A stretch of 64,000 nucleotides of DNA from Holothuria scabra. Lineage: Eukaryota > Echinodermata > Holothuroidea > Aspidochirotida > Holothuriidae. Every line of letters starts with the position of its first letter. Within the stretch, counting starts at the first letter, position 1. The notes under the pieces are model-generated. The model made no database searches. It was not told where the DNA came from and saw only the letters and a program-made list of their open reading frames with translations. The stretch is taken from the NCBI GenBank assembly GCA_037179385.1, contig CM074194.1, positions 2,497,001 to 2,561,000 of the forward strand, in the 5' to 3' direction. The translations under genes were made by a program, and so were the position numbers. Below are positions 22,088-34,830 of the stretch, piece after piece.

Positions 22088-22813
22088 ATCAGTACCCAGT
22101 AGAGCTTAGCTATATACTGTATGTATCTTGAACTCAAACCTGGCTTCAATATTTTACAAATGTGGGAACTGGGAGACCTCACTGATCATGTTGTTTAAGC
22201 TAGACATGGGACAGTTTATATATAGCCAGACACATCAGTGTATGTTACCACAGAAAGTGAACCAATTGTTACTTTCCTTTTGCCTTATAAAGCAATAAGC
22301 AGTCACTCTCAAGTTTCAAGGCAGTATAACCATAGCCTGAATTAAATTTTCAGCCTGCAAATAATATTATGAATTTCATCTTGTGTAATTAAATATCCTG
22401 CCTTGCAAATATGATGAAATTAACATTTATCATACCCTACCAGTACTTGGAGTTTCACATTTCAGTTCTTAACAAATATTTTTGAAGTATGTACAGCCCA
22501 ATATTTCTGTTTATGTATGCCAATGTGTAGAGCTCTGCATATTGTTCATGCATGTTTTTGTGGGTCAAAGTGATTATTCTATCAGGAATAGGAATTAGCC
22601 TGCACTGAAAATTACAGCTGTTTTCAAGTTGAAACTTGAAAGTTTTCACACATAGCTCTACACATAGCAGATAAAATCAGAGCTAACCATTTGTCTAGCA
22701 TTTGGGAGGAGACTTGGCTGTAAGCTAATTAGGAATACATAGGTAATACTCTACTAGAGAATGGTGTTTAATTTACAGTACATGATAAATAATAAGGACT
22801 GCCAGAATGTTTT

Positions 22814-23111
22814 AAGGCCCTATTCTCTCACTCCCAACAGTACCAATTCTCCTAACCTTCTTACTTAGGCCCCTCCCACAATTGTCTGAAATTCATCCTC
22901 ATCTAGACAATCTCAGTTTATTGCTCCTGGGAAGGTATAGAAAAGCTCAATGTGTATATGATAAAAACACTCGTAGTACAGTTATGCTGCGTTAGATAAG
23001 ATGTGGTACTCTGCATTGTTTGAACTAGCTGCCAATCAAAGAGCTGAGCTAGTTGTGAATTTTTGCAAACCCCTACAAGAATTGTAGTTTGGGGTGAGAG
23101 GATTGACCCTT
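22814..23111 (-). mobile_element. MITE family A, copy 6 (inverted, in tandem unit 1)
   Basis: The right terminus appears first (AAGGCCCTATTCTCTCACTCCC) and the left terminus last (GTTTGGGGTGAGAGGATTGACCCTT). Landmarks are present in inverted order: GCCCCTCCCACAATTGTCTG, AGACAATCTCAGTTTATTG, GCCAATCAAAGAGCTGAGC. Confidence 0.8.
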
Positions 23112-23430
23112 TAAAACGCTACCAAACAACCAAAACAACAAAGCACTGAACTAGCAGTGGGGTGTAGCATTCCCAGTCCTTGAGGTAGCACTGTGTTACC
23201 TCAAGCTCTAGTGACATCAGAACTTAGGTACGGTATATGTAGGAGCAGTGTTTGAATTTTGATCCATCTCACATCGCCGAGTATAGCTGAAAATACTATG
23301 TTTCGAGTAGTCAGTCAAGGCCACAGATGTTTACTGTGCTGATGGCCTGTACTCTCTACCATATTTACCGTGATTTGTTTGTGAAATATTAAAATTCTGA
23401 ACTGTGGTAGCACATTCAACAGAATGTTTT

Positions 23431-23731
23431 AAGGCCCTATTCTCTTACTCCCAACAGTACCAATTCTCATTACCTTCTTACTTAGGCCCCTCCCACAATT
23501 GTCTGAAATTCATCCTCATCTAGACAATCTCAGTTTATTGCTCCTGGGAAGGTATAGAAAAGCTCAATGTGTATATGATAAAAACACTCATAGTACAGTT
23601 ATGCTGCGTTAGATAAGATGTGGTACTCTGCATTGTTTGAATTAGCTGCCAATCAAAGAGCTGAGCTAGTTGTGAATTTCTGCAAACCGGCCTACAAGAA
23701 TTGTAGTTTGGGGTGAGAGGATTGACCCTTT
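23431..23731 (-). mobile_element. MITE family A, copy 7 (inverted, in tandem unit 2)
   Basis: This is the duplicate of the copy at 22814-23111, nearly identical to it. It carries a few extra bases near 23686 (ACCGGCCTAC against ACCCCTAC). Confidence 0.8.
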
Positions 23732-24271
23732 AAAACGCTACCAAACAACCAAAACAACAAGGCACTGAACTAGCAGTGGGGTGTAGCATTCCCAGTCCTT
23801 GAGGTAGCACTGTGTTACCTCAAGCTCTAGTGACATCAGAACTCAGGTACGGTATATTCAGGAGCAGTGTTTGAATTTTGATCCATCTCACATCGCCGAG
23901 TATAGCTGAAAATACTATGTTTCGAGTAGTCAGTCAAGGCCACAGATGTTTACTGTGCTGATGGCCTGTACTCTCTACCATATTTACCATGATTTGTTTG
24001 TGAAATATTTAAATTCTGAACTGTGGTAGCACGTACGACCCTTTCCACTCATCCCAAGAGTATGTGAGAACTCTGGCCAAAAAACACAGTGTTAACCTGC
24101 GCTGCGATTTTGCCTTACAGTACACCTGAGGTAACACTGAGTGTCATGTGAGACCAAGACTTAGTTGACTGCTAGAATGTTATAGCTGTGTGCTCCTGGC
24201 GTCTTGGACTATATGTAGATTAACTGTTTTACTTACTGTAGTTTTGAAGAATGTGCTGACAGTGGGTTGGA

Positions 24272-24668
24272 ACCACAGACTTATATACATGGACAGATCA
24301 TGTAACTTGTAGTACATCCTATCCATAGATTGTCACCACTGACTGGGAACAAAAAAGGTGCACCAGGATGGCTGCCATGAAGCTATAAATCGTCTGATTT
24401 GACGATGACTCTGTTATGTTTTAGACAAAAGTTAAACTTGAGTGGGAAACAATATCACATCCCTGTAAAATATGTTAAGTGATTTTGACCGTACCTTGCC
24501 ATATGTCAAAAATATTTCAACTTTCATGCAAAACCTGGGAATTGACTTGAGCAAGTCCAAACTTTTACACAGAATCATAGCAGGCAGCCATCTTGGTGTG
24601 CTCTTTCTCACACGTACGGTAGGGACAATCTACCGTGCAGTATGCTCTGTCCATGTATAGGAAGTCCG
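24272..24668. mobile_element. Non-autonomous transposon with CATGGACAGA termini
   Basis: The left end reads ACAGACTTATATACATGGAC and the inverted right end reads ACGGACTTCCTATACATGGAC, with matching CAGA beyond. TTGGAA occurs just outside both ends but is not a clean duplication. Related pieces recur at 28212-28250 and 28585-28655 (GTAGATTGTC...CTG block). The 62-residue frame inside is not recognisable as a transposase. Confidence 0.6.
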
Positions 24669-25280
24669 TGTTTGGAATGCATTTGTGAAGATAAGCATAT
24701 CCCCACCCCCTTTTTTCATGTCCAGGCAAAACTTGTTTTCTGTAGGATAATTTACTTGAAAGAAATGTAGGCTAAAAGGTTTCATGCGCTCATGCTGTAA
24801 GCCTATCCATGAGGAGTGACTGATGAAGACTTCAATACTGGGGAGGGGGGGGGGGTGGATATGTCAATCAAGAGTGAGAAAGTTTGCTCAATTAAATTGC
24901 AAAGAGTGGCAAAGTAAGTTTAGTCCTTATCTGGAGAGATTTTTCTCAAGATTAATAAATTTAGATTAGGTTTACAGAATGATGTTTTTTCCACTCCAAT
25001 GAAAGTATTGTGATCATGGTGCAGAAAGCATACCTTTACTGTTGTGGTTATACGTTGGCATATTACATAGAATTTTGAAATGTTTCTCATCGGGGAAAAT
25101 GTCATTGAATGCCAGCCATAATAGCATAACACAGATGACATCACGAAACTACTTGCCTGGTATGCTTGTCTATATATGAGACACTCAATCCTTACAGCAT
25201 ATCATGTAAAATAACAAGTCTCAAGAAATTATAACTTAAACCTAACCTCATCTCTTTTACTCAACATTACCTATTATTCA
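24669..25280. other. Unassigned intronic DNA
   Basis: A G-run occurs near 24843-24854. No exon or paired repeat was recognised. Confidence 0.35.
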
Positions 25281-25770
25281 TGATGTCAGGTATGATATGT
25301 CTTCAGACATGTTGTCAGGTATGATATACATGTCTACATGTCTTGAGATATGTAATCAGGTATGATATATATATCTTGAGACATGACGTCAGGTACGATA
25401 CACATGTCTACATGTCTTGAGATATGTAATCAGGTATGATATATATATCTTGAGACATGACGTCAGGTACGATACACATGTCTCGAGACATGTCAAGTAT
25501 GATATGTCTGGAGACATAATGTCAGGTATGATATACCTGTCTTGAGACATGATGTCAGGTATGATAAACATGCCTTGAGACATGGTATCAGGTATGATAC
25601 ATATGTCTTGAGACATAATATCAGGTATGATATACATGTCTTGAGACATAATATGAGGTATGATATGCATGTCTTGAGACAAGTTGTCAGGCATGATATT
25701 CATGTCTTGAGACATGATGTCAGGTATAATACACATCTTTTGAGACATGTCAGGTATGGTACACATGAAT
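25281..25770. repeat. 33-bp self-complementary minisatellite (about 15 units)
   Basis: The unit is roughly ATGTCTTGAGACATGATG then TCAGGTATGATATAC. It includes the near-palindrome ATGTCT-TG-AGACAT, so every unit can fold. The first part shows a higher-order arrangement in which a double unit (CATGTCTACATGTCTTGAGATATGTAATC...) is repeated. Because the period is a multiple of three, both strands read as long open frames of 11-residue repeats (for example MSQDMYIIPDI on the minus strand). These are consequences of the repeat, not evidence of a protein. Confidence 0.92.
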
Positions 25771-28211
25771 GTGACACCTCAAAAACCAAAATGTGAGGAT
25801 TTGGTGCATGAGACACAGGTCTGTTAATCATACTACTTTTCCATTTGATACAAACAAATTCTTAATGTACCTTCCCTTAGCCTTCCAGTAGATCCCTTTC
25901 TGAGGAAAGCAGCCAACTTTCACTCAGAAAGCCTTGGGTATAAATTCCTTGAGCAGGATGGCTGCAGTCAAATTTTCTAGGCAGTAATCAAAGTGTATCT
26001 TTTATACATAGTGCCACCCTAGAGCTTTTTAGAGTTTCAAAAGTGCAGTGTATTTTCCTAAAGTAAACCAGTGCTTGCTTGTTGTGAATAGATCTGTTAA
26101 AAACTGAAACTAAATGAAGGGAAGCAAAGAATCAGCATCGTATGACTAACATGTATAGCCTACTGTATTTAATAATATGAACTCTGAATAGAGAGCATAA
26201 CACTAGAGAGGTAATTACAGTTAAATCGTAGGTTACAAATCATTAACCTTTTAGTGTTATGCAGTGAAGGGTACATTATGGCTTGTAGAAAAATGTTATT
26301 CAATTCAGTAACAGACATAGGGTTAATTTGACTGGTGATGTCATTATGTATTGGTAGTATAAATGTGGATGTATGATGTCATTCATATACATCAGGCATC
26401 CAACAAAATGGCCTCTTCCAAAAAAGATTTGACTGAGGTTGTTCTGGGTTGTACTTCCATTGTATTTGACCAGAATACAATTCTGTAGCTACTTATATGA
26501 TCAAATTTTTGGCAGTGGAAGGTTGTAAAATGTAAAATCATGCATCCAACTGTAAGTAAAGACTTTCCAGTTTTGGCGCTTAGTGCTATTTCCTCACTCT
26601 TTTGTCAACCAATAAATCCTGAAAACAAAATACTTATCTCTGGGAATATTCTGAACTGCCTCTGCCCTCTTATGTACTTTCTGACATTCCACCCAAAAAA
26701 TTGTGTAAGGGGATAAGCTCCCACACATGTTTTGAGCTCTAGCACCAAAGGAAGTTGGAAACATGTTTGAAAAGGCATAAGTGCAATAAATACAAGCAGT
26801 ATGTGAAACTTATTCCAGTGTAAAAGAATTTACTGTTGGAGAGGTTTCCATGCATGTGACATACCTTCAGTTCGACTTCATGACAAACACAAAACAAAAA
26901 AGTCTTGGGTGTTGGGTCGAAAGGTTAACTGAAAAAATAGCACTAGTTAGCACCTCCGTAGTCGCAGCAGCTGAAAGCTCTGCCTCCCTTTAGGTTCCTG
27001 ACTGGGCCTAAATTCATTCTTTTCCTCTTGTACCATATTTATTCTGCTTCAATCTTTTGTGTCGCACATAACTTGAGTTTTTTCTTTGTTTCCCCACATC
27101 CCCAATCTTGGCTTGTCCTTTGCCTGACAGGATCCACGCTATTGTAAAGATTCTATTATTGTTGTTACACATTAATTAGTATTCACTCTCTAGCCCATGT
27201 AAAGCTTTTTTTGTAGTGCAATTTTACTAATTTCAAAGTACCCATACAAAAAGTTGGCGTATGGTTTGCTTTCTTGTTACTTTTGTTTGAGGAACTAACT
27301 GCTTCTTTACCAGAGATGCTCCCTAATGTTATGTCCTGCAGTAGCTTGGTATTGAGTAGTAATTTTGGTTTTCCTTGGAATCAACTCCTAACAAAACTAG
27401 AAATGTGGTTACGAAAATCGTAACCACTTACTGTCCATGATTGTTTCTGTGCCAATGAAAACCGGGGACGTACTAAAGCTTGGAATATCGTCCTTATACG
27501 TTTTGGGGCAGATGTGATATACCTGAACATAATGCAGTGCTGTGTTGGTTGCTTGTTGTAAATATCAACCGTTTTTTACTTTTCGGCTTGGAATCTCGTG
27601 ATGCACATGAATGATGCAGGACTGCACTATTTCTCATAATGCTTATCAGGCTATAATTGAAGAATCACCATCTAGGCCTTTAGGCTATTCATGCAATGCT
27701 GATGTAACTGCATTGATCAACCGGAAGTTGCAAAGTATGCCTACAGTGCTCACAGTGGCACTGCAGGTAGGGTTATCAGACGGGAGATCGGTTTTACCAT
27801 GACACGTCCTGTTTTATGTTCCGTGCTGGTGTCCGGGCAGTTTTGTAAAATTACCGCCACCATGAGTGTCCGGATTTCATTTATTTAATAATCTGACAGG
27901 TTTTCCCTAATTTTGCTTCAATCAAGTTAGAGGAAACTCTAGTAAAAGCAACAACTTATGCCACCATCTTTTGCATATAGACACCATTGCGGAAAATCAA
28001 CAAAGTTTCCAAACTCCCCACCCCGCCCCTACTCTTCACCAGGGTGGCCATGCATGTCTTCCTTGCGAGAAAATAAATAGACCTATGGTAACCATAAGTG
28101 CAGACAAAAAGAAAAGTATAGACCCCTATGCTAATTCTGAGAATGACCATCATTCTGAGAATGATAAAATACACAAACAGCCGTCGGTCTTTGGGCGAAT
28201 GTTATGCCCAC
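25771..28211. other. Unassigned intronic DNA (about 2.4 kb)
   Basis: No repeat with partners in the window is evident. A plus-strand frame at 27611-27802 begins with ATG and reaches a plausible donor (CTGCAG|gtaggg, near 27767). It has no recognisable domain and no other support, so I do not call it a gene. Confidence 0.35.
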
Positions 28212-28655
28212 GGACTTCCTATATAAAGGGCCTACATGTACAGAGGATCATGGGAAAATTGGTCGCCACCGCTCCAACCAAAAGACAGCACGACCGGCGA
28301 GAAACTAACTTTTTGCGTGATTTGACGACGAACTTCCGAGTCCTGCAATATTTCACACAAACTTTGGGCGTGAATGGGGATCAATATCATATCTTTCAAT
28401 TCGTTTGGTAATTTTGATCTAAACGTACTACATTATTTCCAAAATGTAAGAACTTAAATTTTACTTGCATAATTTGTCGATTTAAGTCACTAACAAAGTC
28501 CAAATTCTTATACAAAACCATGGGTGATAATGTATTGTCACCAACTGCCAGTGCTAGACCCAACAAAAGCTAAGTGTAACTCAGACTTCCTACATACATT
28601 GACAGAGCAGACTGCACTAACGTCCTATTCGTAGATTGTCGCTCCTGTACATGTT
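28212..28655 (+). repeat. Fragments related to the CATGGACAGA-terminus element
   Basis: ACGGACTTCCTATATAAAG...GTACAGAGGATCATG (from 28212) and CAGACTTCCTACATACATTGACAGAG (from 28584) both resemble the left end of the element at 24272. The following CGTCCTATTCGTAGATTGTCGCTCCTG parallels CATCCTATCCATAGATTGTCACCACTG. The copies are partial and diverged. Confidence 0.4.
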
Positions 28656-31046
28656 ATTACAGCGAGATGACTGCCTGCTGTGGTTTTGTGCGTAGAGAAG
28701 GATAAGTTCTTACTACTTCTCAAGATTACACTTAGCATTTTGGCAACCACAAGCCTAAGTCAAGCCTTACATAACTACTTCCAAAAGAGGAATATAACAC
28801 TGAAGAAAGCTAACGTCAAATGCTAACATTAACCATTAAACCTAGATGCGAACATAAATGTCAAGGTTCTTCTCCGAACTCCAAGCACTTGCGAGATACA
28901 ATAGTACAGTGTGTGTGCACTGTGCAGTGTGCACTGTGTCACAATACTACAATGCTCTTAAGCTTGTTCGTTTGTGCGTTTGTGCATTTAGCGACACTGT
29001 GCGCGATATACTACAGGTACAATGCTGGAAAGCGGCCGTTGTGTGATGAGCAAGCATACTGTATACAAATTTGACTTACTCAAGCATTCTTTTACAAAAC
29101 AATAAAATACATAAATGCCTAAATAAAACTTGCTTTTTTTTTGACCATATCATAACCAAAAGTGACCATGAAGTCTCGTTCCCATCTACATGACTCACTC
29201 TACATAATGAACTCAATTGAGGAGCAAAGAACTCACTGAGAATCAAGAAACATTGAATGAAAGAAGTGTTCCTCGAAAATGAGAAGCCTGCCTAAGGTAC
29301 TGTCCAATCATTCTGCTTCATGTATTAGACTTCGATTTTAAATTTTTTTCCTTTAAAGACTGAACCCTCTGCATTGAGATCTCACTGCTTTTTGGTCTTC
29401 CCTAATATTTTACATACACTGACTTTGATAAAGGGCATTAAAAGCAGGCAGTTGGTTTTAGAGGTGAAAGGTGGGGAACTAAGTTCATCTTATAGGTGGG
29501 GTCAAGTCTAAGGTTAATTTGAGTGTAACTCTCTCCCCCACCCCTCCCTTCCCCCATCCCTCCCTTCCCCCTCCCTCTGAAAATGCAAACAACATGATCA
29601 GGAAAAAAATCTAGGATTAAAAGGGACTTGTAATCAGGGATATGTAGGTCATAATATAATGTTTACTTAACTAAATGTGAAAATTAGGAGAGTTCAAAAG
29701 TCTGGGGAATTTATTTGTTGTTTTGACAACTCATGAATCATGCCTATATAAGCACAAATGTTTTTTTCATTCTTGATTAGTATTTCCAGTGCACTTTTTG
29801 TAAACTTGATCCAAGCCAGCTATAACAGCAAATTTTGTTTATCATCAGAAATCATAAAGTTGTTGAGAAGCAGAGAGAAAAATACAGTCATCAAGGTCTC
29901 ATGGTTTGCAGTTCTGTTAGTGGTTTCAACTATTACTTTGACTTTCGTAGAAGTTAATAATAGTGACCTTGAGTTTTTCTCATCTGGATGTAGTAAGGAT
30001 GTCCTGTTTGGTTAATTTGAAGTAATGCACAAACCTGTGTAAAAAGTGCTGTTGCTATGTGTAGCAGTATCTGTGGACAACTGGAAAAGCAGGACACTTC
30101 CAAACAGGAACTCTAGGAGCCATTTATACAGGCCTGCCACAAGCATACACAGTTACTGATAATTGTATACAGGAAGGTGTTCTTCATTAAGTGTGAAAAA
30201 CTTACAAGCTCTGTCACTGATAAGCTGAATGTTGGGCTTGTCTAGCCAGCTTGGAATATCATGAAGGCAGTCGGTGACTATCAGTCAAATAGACCAATGA
30301 ATATTTTGACACGGACCAGATCGTTGGTATGTTTATCATTCTCTAAACTTATTTGAATTACGGCCAGAAAGTTTTCTCAAATTTTTGTTTTGTTAGTTAT
30401 GGTAAGGCTAAATGCTTAGTTATATTAAAAGACCATTTGACAATATTGGAGAAGCAGTAAAGTAACAAAATAAATAAGCTAATAGATAGAAGTATGATGT
30501 CTTTCAGTCTGAGTTTATGTATTTCATAATCATGTAAGACTGTTTGGTGTGAGGTTAGGCATGTCAATGCAACACTTGCCTTGACGTGAAGTTTTAGGAA
30601 AGTTTAATTCCGGTTGGATCAAGACTTTTGTTACATTGTTTGGCATTCAGTTGGTTCAGGATCGGATCAGGATCATGATCAGTTAAGGATACTGTACACT
30701 GCCCCACCTCAACTACAACTCAATTTAAAACTTCTAGAGACTACTTATCAGGGGCATTTCAGTCACCTGTGTAATTGGGCATAGATATCAGCTCATTTAT
30801 TTTTCCTTCATTTATTCATGAGATTTTATCGTATTATAGTTTCAAGGAACAAGCTTTGTCAGCACTATATACAATAATTACAATAAAGTTCCATTTTGCT
30901 AAATCCTGGGCATAATACAATATAATGACAATCTTTCGTAGCCATAAAAAATACGCTTCCAGTCCCGTTAAAGGAAATACTTAAGATTTTATAGTGTGAG
31001 GTCCACAGCCATTTCCAACTTAACTGCAAACCCATTGTTCATAAAT
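28656..31046. other. Unassigned intronic DNA (about 2.4 kb)
   Basis: It contains a CT-rich tract at about 29528-29580 and a short palindromic GTGCACTGTGCAGTGTGCAC patch at about 28912-28935. No exon is supported; the frames are short and motif-free. Confidence 0.35.
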
Positions 31047-31604
31047 GCCCAATTGGCTCACCCCAAACAGTACCAATTCTCAAAAAATGTGTTTCACTCA
31101 AGCCCCCCCCCCCCCCACAACTGTCCGAAATTTATCTTCAGACAATCTCAGATTAAGATGCCCCAGGGTGAGCACAGAAAAGCTCAATATATTTAAAGGG
31201 CAGGAGCAGTCATCCCAAATTGAAGAAGTGTGGTAGACTGTCCAGTTTCATGATTGGCTGTTGGGAGTCATGTGACAATGTTTTTCTTCTTCAAATGTGA
31301 AATTTACCAGAAATGACTGCTTGGTTTACCTTGAATATGCAATAGTAAAGTCTTTAAATGTAAAGAGATACTTTGAAGAGAAATAAGATGAAAATTGTGT
31401 TATTTAGCTTTTTCTTCAGAATAAGTTTTGGGGGACTGCTCTTTACCTTTAATCACAACACTCTCAGTCCAGTTCACGCAATGTAATATAAGCCCGGCAC
31501 TCGGCATTGTCAGAATTAGCAGGCAGTCAAAAAGTTGAGCCAATTGAGAGTTTCTGTGACCTTTTACAAGAAGTGTAGTTTGCGGTGAGACGATTGGCCC
31601 TTTA
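31047..31604 (-). mobile_element. MITE family A, copy 8 (inverted, split by a family B element)
   Basis: The part at 31047-31195 reads GCCCAATTGGCTCACCCCAAAC..., GACAATCTCAGATTAAG, AAAGCTCAATATATT. The part at 31450-31604 resumes with ATCACAACACTCTCAGTCC and ends GTTTGCGGTGAGACGATTGGCCCTTT. Removing the family B insert restores the family A order, so this copy is older than the insert. Confidence 0.8.
31196..31449 (+). mobile_element. MITE family B, nested copy with TA target duplication
   Basis: The termini are AAGGGCAGGAGCAGTCATCCC and TTTTGGGGGACTGCTCTTTACCTT, flanked by TA at 31194-31195 and 31450-31451. The internal landmarks are CATGATTGGCTGTTGGGAG, TCATGTGACAATGTTTTTC and TTGAATATGCAATAGT. 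The nesting shows that families A and B use the same TA target type and were active at different times. Confidence 0.85.
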
Positions 31605-32825
31605 ACTAGGAAAATGGATCGTGGCATTTACCAAAGGCATTATATTTATCAGCTCATTATGGAAAATACTCCGAAGCAATCTGACAGAACAACAGGCGTG
31701 TTTTCCTTCTTTGAGTGTGTTTCAATATCCTTACAAATGTGTCAAAAACACTATTTCGCATCTCATTGATCTTACAAAAGCAAACATTGTCCAAAGGGGG
31801 AGGGGTAAAACCCTTTTTGGACACCCCCACTTACTTGCTATAAGTTCCTTCCAAGTTTTAGGGATTTTGTCTTCATAACTGAAATGCACTTGATACAGAA
31901 AAAAAAAGAGAAAAAAATATGCTGACCTACTTGTCCCTGAGATCTTTGTGTTACAACTCCCATTGTTTTTTGCAAAGGCTGAGAGACACCACAGGTCTCC
32001 TGACAGTATGCAGAAAGTTCAAGGATGTTATTTTTGATTGCCTATTATTTGTTCCCTTTCTTTTGACTTTGCAAGGAAACAAGTTAAACCAATGCATTTT
32101 TCTAGCATTGGGTTTCATGACCATGTTTTAAGATAGATATTCCAGATTAATTATTCTTGGATAAAATTACAACTTAGAAGAAAGGATTTCTTTCAAGGAG
32201 TTGAACATCATCCCATCCATCTTTGTTATCAAGTGTGATAACAAAAAACACTTCTTTTGTTACCATGCAAAGATAACACGCAGTCAGTGCAAATGCACAT
32301 GGTTGTGCTCTGAGGGCGTCTTCCACCCTGAATGGAAGTGTCTTTTTTCAAGGAAACAGTGCATTTTAAAACTGTGGAGACATGTCTCCTGTACATGAAC
32401 TTACTTCAAACCATTTTGCATTTTGACATGGATGAATTTGCTAATTGCCTTTAGGTCAAATTTGAGTTTGGAAATCCATGTTCTGCTCACTCCCATCGTC
32501 TCTTTGTGTCACACGTTCCATTTCCCTACCCGTCCCTCTCTACCTTATGCCCCCCCTCCTCAATGCTAAGTCATATTTTTGTTTTCATACAGAGAGTCTT
32601 GTCACACCCTTCCATAGTGCACATGGTGTGTAATGCATAATAGATGCATTTGTCATATACCAACTTTCTGTTGAATGTAAGCATCTTATTTCCAGTCTTG
32701 TGACTATATATTTTGTTCACCGATTCATTGAAAGTTCTTGCTCCTTGTTGTAACCATGGAGCTACCAACAGGTGCTGTCAGATTTTGGGGGTGGGAGATG
32801 GCAGGTTGCTACACACACTAAAATC
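31605..32825. other. Unassigned intronic DNA
   Basis: Frames of 65-85 residues have no recognisable motif or splice support. No paired repeats were seen. Confidence 0.35.
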
Positions 32826-33659
32826 ATTTTTGGTTTCGATGATAAGAGAAACCAATGCAATCAAGATGGCGTGCGTGTGTATATATGTATGTATGTGTGT
32901 GTGTGTGTTTGTGACACTTTGCTTGTTAACACGATATCTCAAGATAGGAATGTGTGACAGTTTTCAAACTTGGTACACAGATGCGCCATATTGAGAGGAA
33001 GAACCCTATTGTTTTTGGTGGAGGTCAAAGGTCACCTGGGGCAGGGTTCGTACGGGGCCTTGAAAACCTGGAAAGTCCTTGAATTTAAATCATTCATTTT
33101 CAAGGCCTTGGAAGTGCTTGAATTTTGTACTTTTGCATCATAGTCCTTGAAAAGTGCTTGAATTTTACAAAACCACATTTACCAAACACATGTACACAGA
33201 CATCTTATCATCTAAAATAATGGCAAATTCACCTTAAAACCATCTAAACCCATTGATTTTATGATCAGAAAACGATCAGGCACTGAACAAAAATCGGCAA
33301 AATTTTCCGTGTATAGGCTCCACTTTGCCTATCATATAGTGTGTTAGGCTAAGTTGCTTGTGTGAAACAAGGGCAATGATGCCTTCAGGATCGTTGCTGG
33401 ACAAGTGCAACACTTGTTTTGCACATAATAAGCACAGAAGATGATGAATCTGACAGGAAGGGCTTTTCTATTACAAAATATAGTTAAAATCTGAAGAGTG
33501 TGACACCATTAGCCCTGGGTGAGCTATGTAATGCCTGGGCCCAGGAATACCTTTCCTTAAAAATAAAGCTCATGCTGATCAGGCACCATCACTCATTCCA
33601 CCTATCTGTCCACACTTGTTTTTTTTCTTCCAATGTGCTGTCATGAATGTGATTGATAT

Positions 33660-34830
33660 TTAGGCACAGTGTTCCTTGGGTGGTGGGGCTCATGTGGGGT
33701 GCTAAGGAATTTTGGACCCAGGTCCCATGTGGCCCAGTTTATGATAATCTGCAAAATGCTTCTCCTCCAGCAGTTCTCCTGTACAATGCTGATGATTTCT
33801 CATAGTGATACTCTATAACTAGTACCTGCAGGGTGTTCAGGAATTTTAGGTCCAAAGGCCAATATGGTCTGTGGGGTCCATGTTGTAAAGTAATACACGA
33901 TAATTTTTTTCTTTTAATTTTTAAAACAGTTTACAGCCTGAAATAAAGATGCTTGTCTGATGAATTATTTACGACATTCTTGAATTTTTGTCCAGGTTCC
34001 ATATGGGCCCGGGCCAATAGGGTCCATTCCATGAAAGTTTGCAAAATTCTTTTCCTCCTACAAATTTTGTTTCACAATGTTGATGATTTGTCATACTGAT
34101 CTAGTGATCCTCTGTTTATAGTTCTTTTGGGTGTGTAGAAAGTTTCTGTCTAATGCCCAAAATGTGCCCTATGGTCCATATTGTGAAATATTGCAAAATG
34201 GTCAGTCCTTCCTCAACTTTATGTTAGACAGAGCTGCCAGCCTGATATAGTGGTACTTGATTAGTGATCATACAGTGTTCTGGAAGCTTAGGTCTAAGTT
34301 CCCATGTGGGCCTTTGTGACCCTTTTTTGTAAAATTCTGTGAATTGCTTATATAATTACCACTTTAGATTGTCTTGTACAATGTTGATGGTTTGTTACAA
34401 TGATCATGATTTCACTTAGTGGCACCTTCAGGTTAATTATTCCTAGTCCTTGAACAGGACTGTGTACTATGCTTAACAGTGGGAACTACTGTAGTGTGGA
34501 GTAGAACGAAGTGGACATAGCATAGAGTCCTGTTCAAGGACTAGTTATACCTGACTCCTGAGGTGTTTGGAGTCCAAGGCCCAAGGTGGACCATAGGGTC
34601 CATTTTGTGAAGTATTGCAAGTGATTAACTTTTCCTCCAGGTAATTTTGAATAGAGTTGAAGGCCTTTGGTAGTGATGCTTGGTTAGTGATCAGTTTACA
34701 TTTTGGTCCAAGGTTTCATGTGGGCCCTATATAGTACTTTTTATGAATATCTGCAAAATGTCCCTTCAGCTACAGATTGCCTTGTACAATGTTGATGGTT
34801 TGCCTAAATGATACTTGTTCAGTGGTTCTT
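33660..34830 (+). repeat. Diverged internal tandem repeats (about 150-bp units, about 300-bp higher order)
   Basis: Alternating blocks recur. One runs TGTACAATG(C/T)TGATG(A/G)TTT...GATC, near 33781, 34073, 34376 and 34784. The other runs AGCCTG(A/)...TG(G/A)TACTTG(A/G)TTAGTGATC, near 33930, 34230 and 34655. Between them are phrases such as CCCATGTGGGCC and TGTGAA(A/G)TATTGCAA. The period is roughly 150 bp, with alternate units more alike. Confidence 0.6.
34428..34554. mobile_element. 127-bp hairpin MITE nested in the 33042-35069 element
   Basis: The perfect 19-bp inverted pair CTAGTCCTTGAACAGGACT (34443-34461) and its inverse (34526-34544) lie within outer inverted bases TCAGGT (34428) and ACCTGA (34554). 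No target duplication is obvious. It is too short to encode anything. Confidence 0.75.

Larger units (their letters stand above)
22804..24032. repeat. Tandem segmental duplication (period about 617 bp, two copies)
   Basis: 22804-23420 and 23421-24032 are near-identical from AGAATGTTTTAAGGCCC to CTGAACTGTGGTAGCAC. Each unit contains an inverted family A MITE (about 22814-23111 and 23431-23731) plus about 310 bp of flanking sequence (AGCACTGAACTAGCAGTGGGG..., CATCGCCGAGTATAGC...). Differences are scattered substitutions and small indels. The duplication occurred after the MITE inserted. Confidence 0.88.

Noticed and set aside
25281..25770. CRISPR array
   Set aside because: Units are contiguous without unique spacers, and the host DNA is clearly animal.
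25389..25796. Long repeat-protein frames on both strands (for example MSQDMYIIPDI repeats)
   Set aside because: They are produced by a 33-bp minisatellite whose period is divisible by three; no start context, splice signal or domain supports a protein.
27611..27802. Possible first exon MMQDCTISHNAYQAII ending at CTGCAG|gtaggg
   Set aside because: Only one donor-like site supports it. The sequence is motif-free and no downstream partner in phase was identified.
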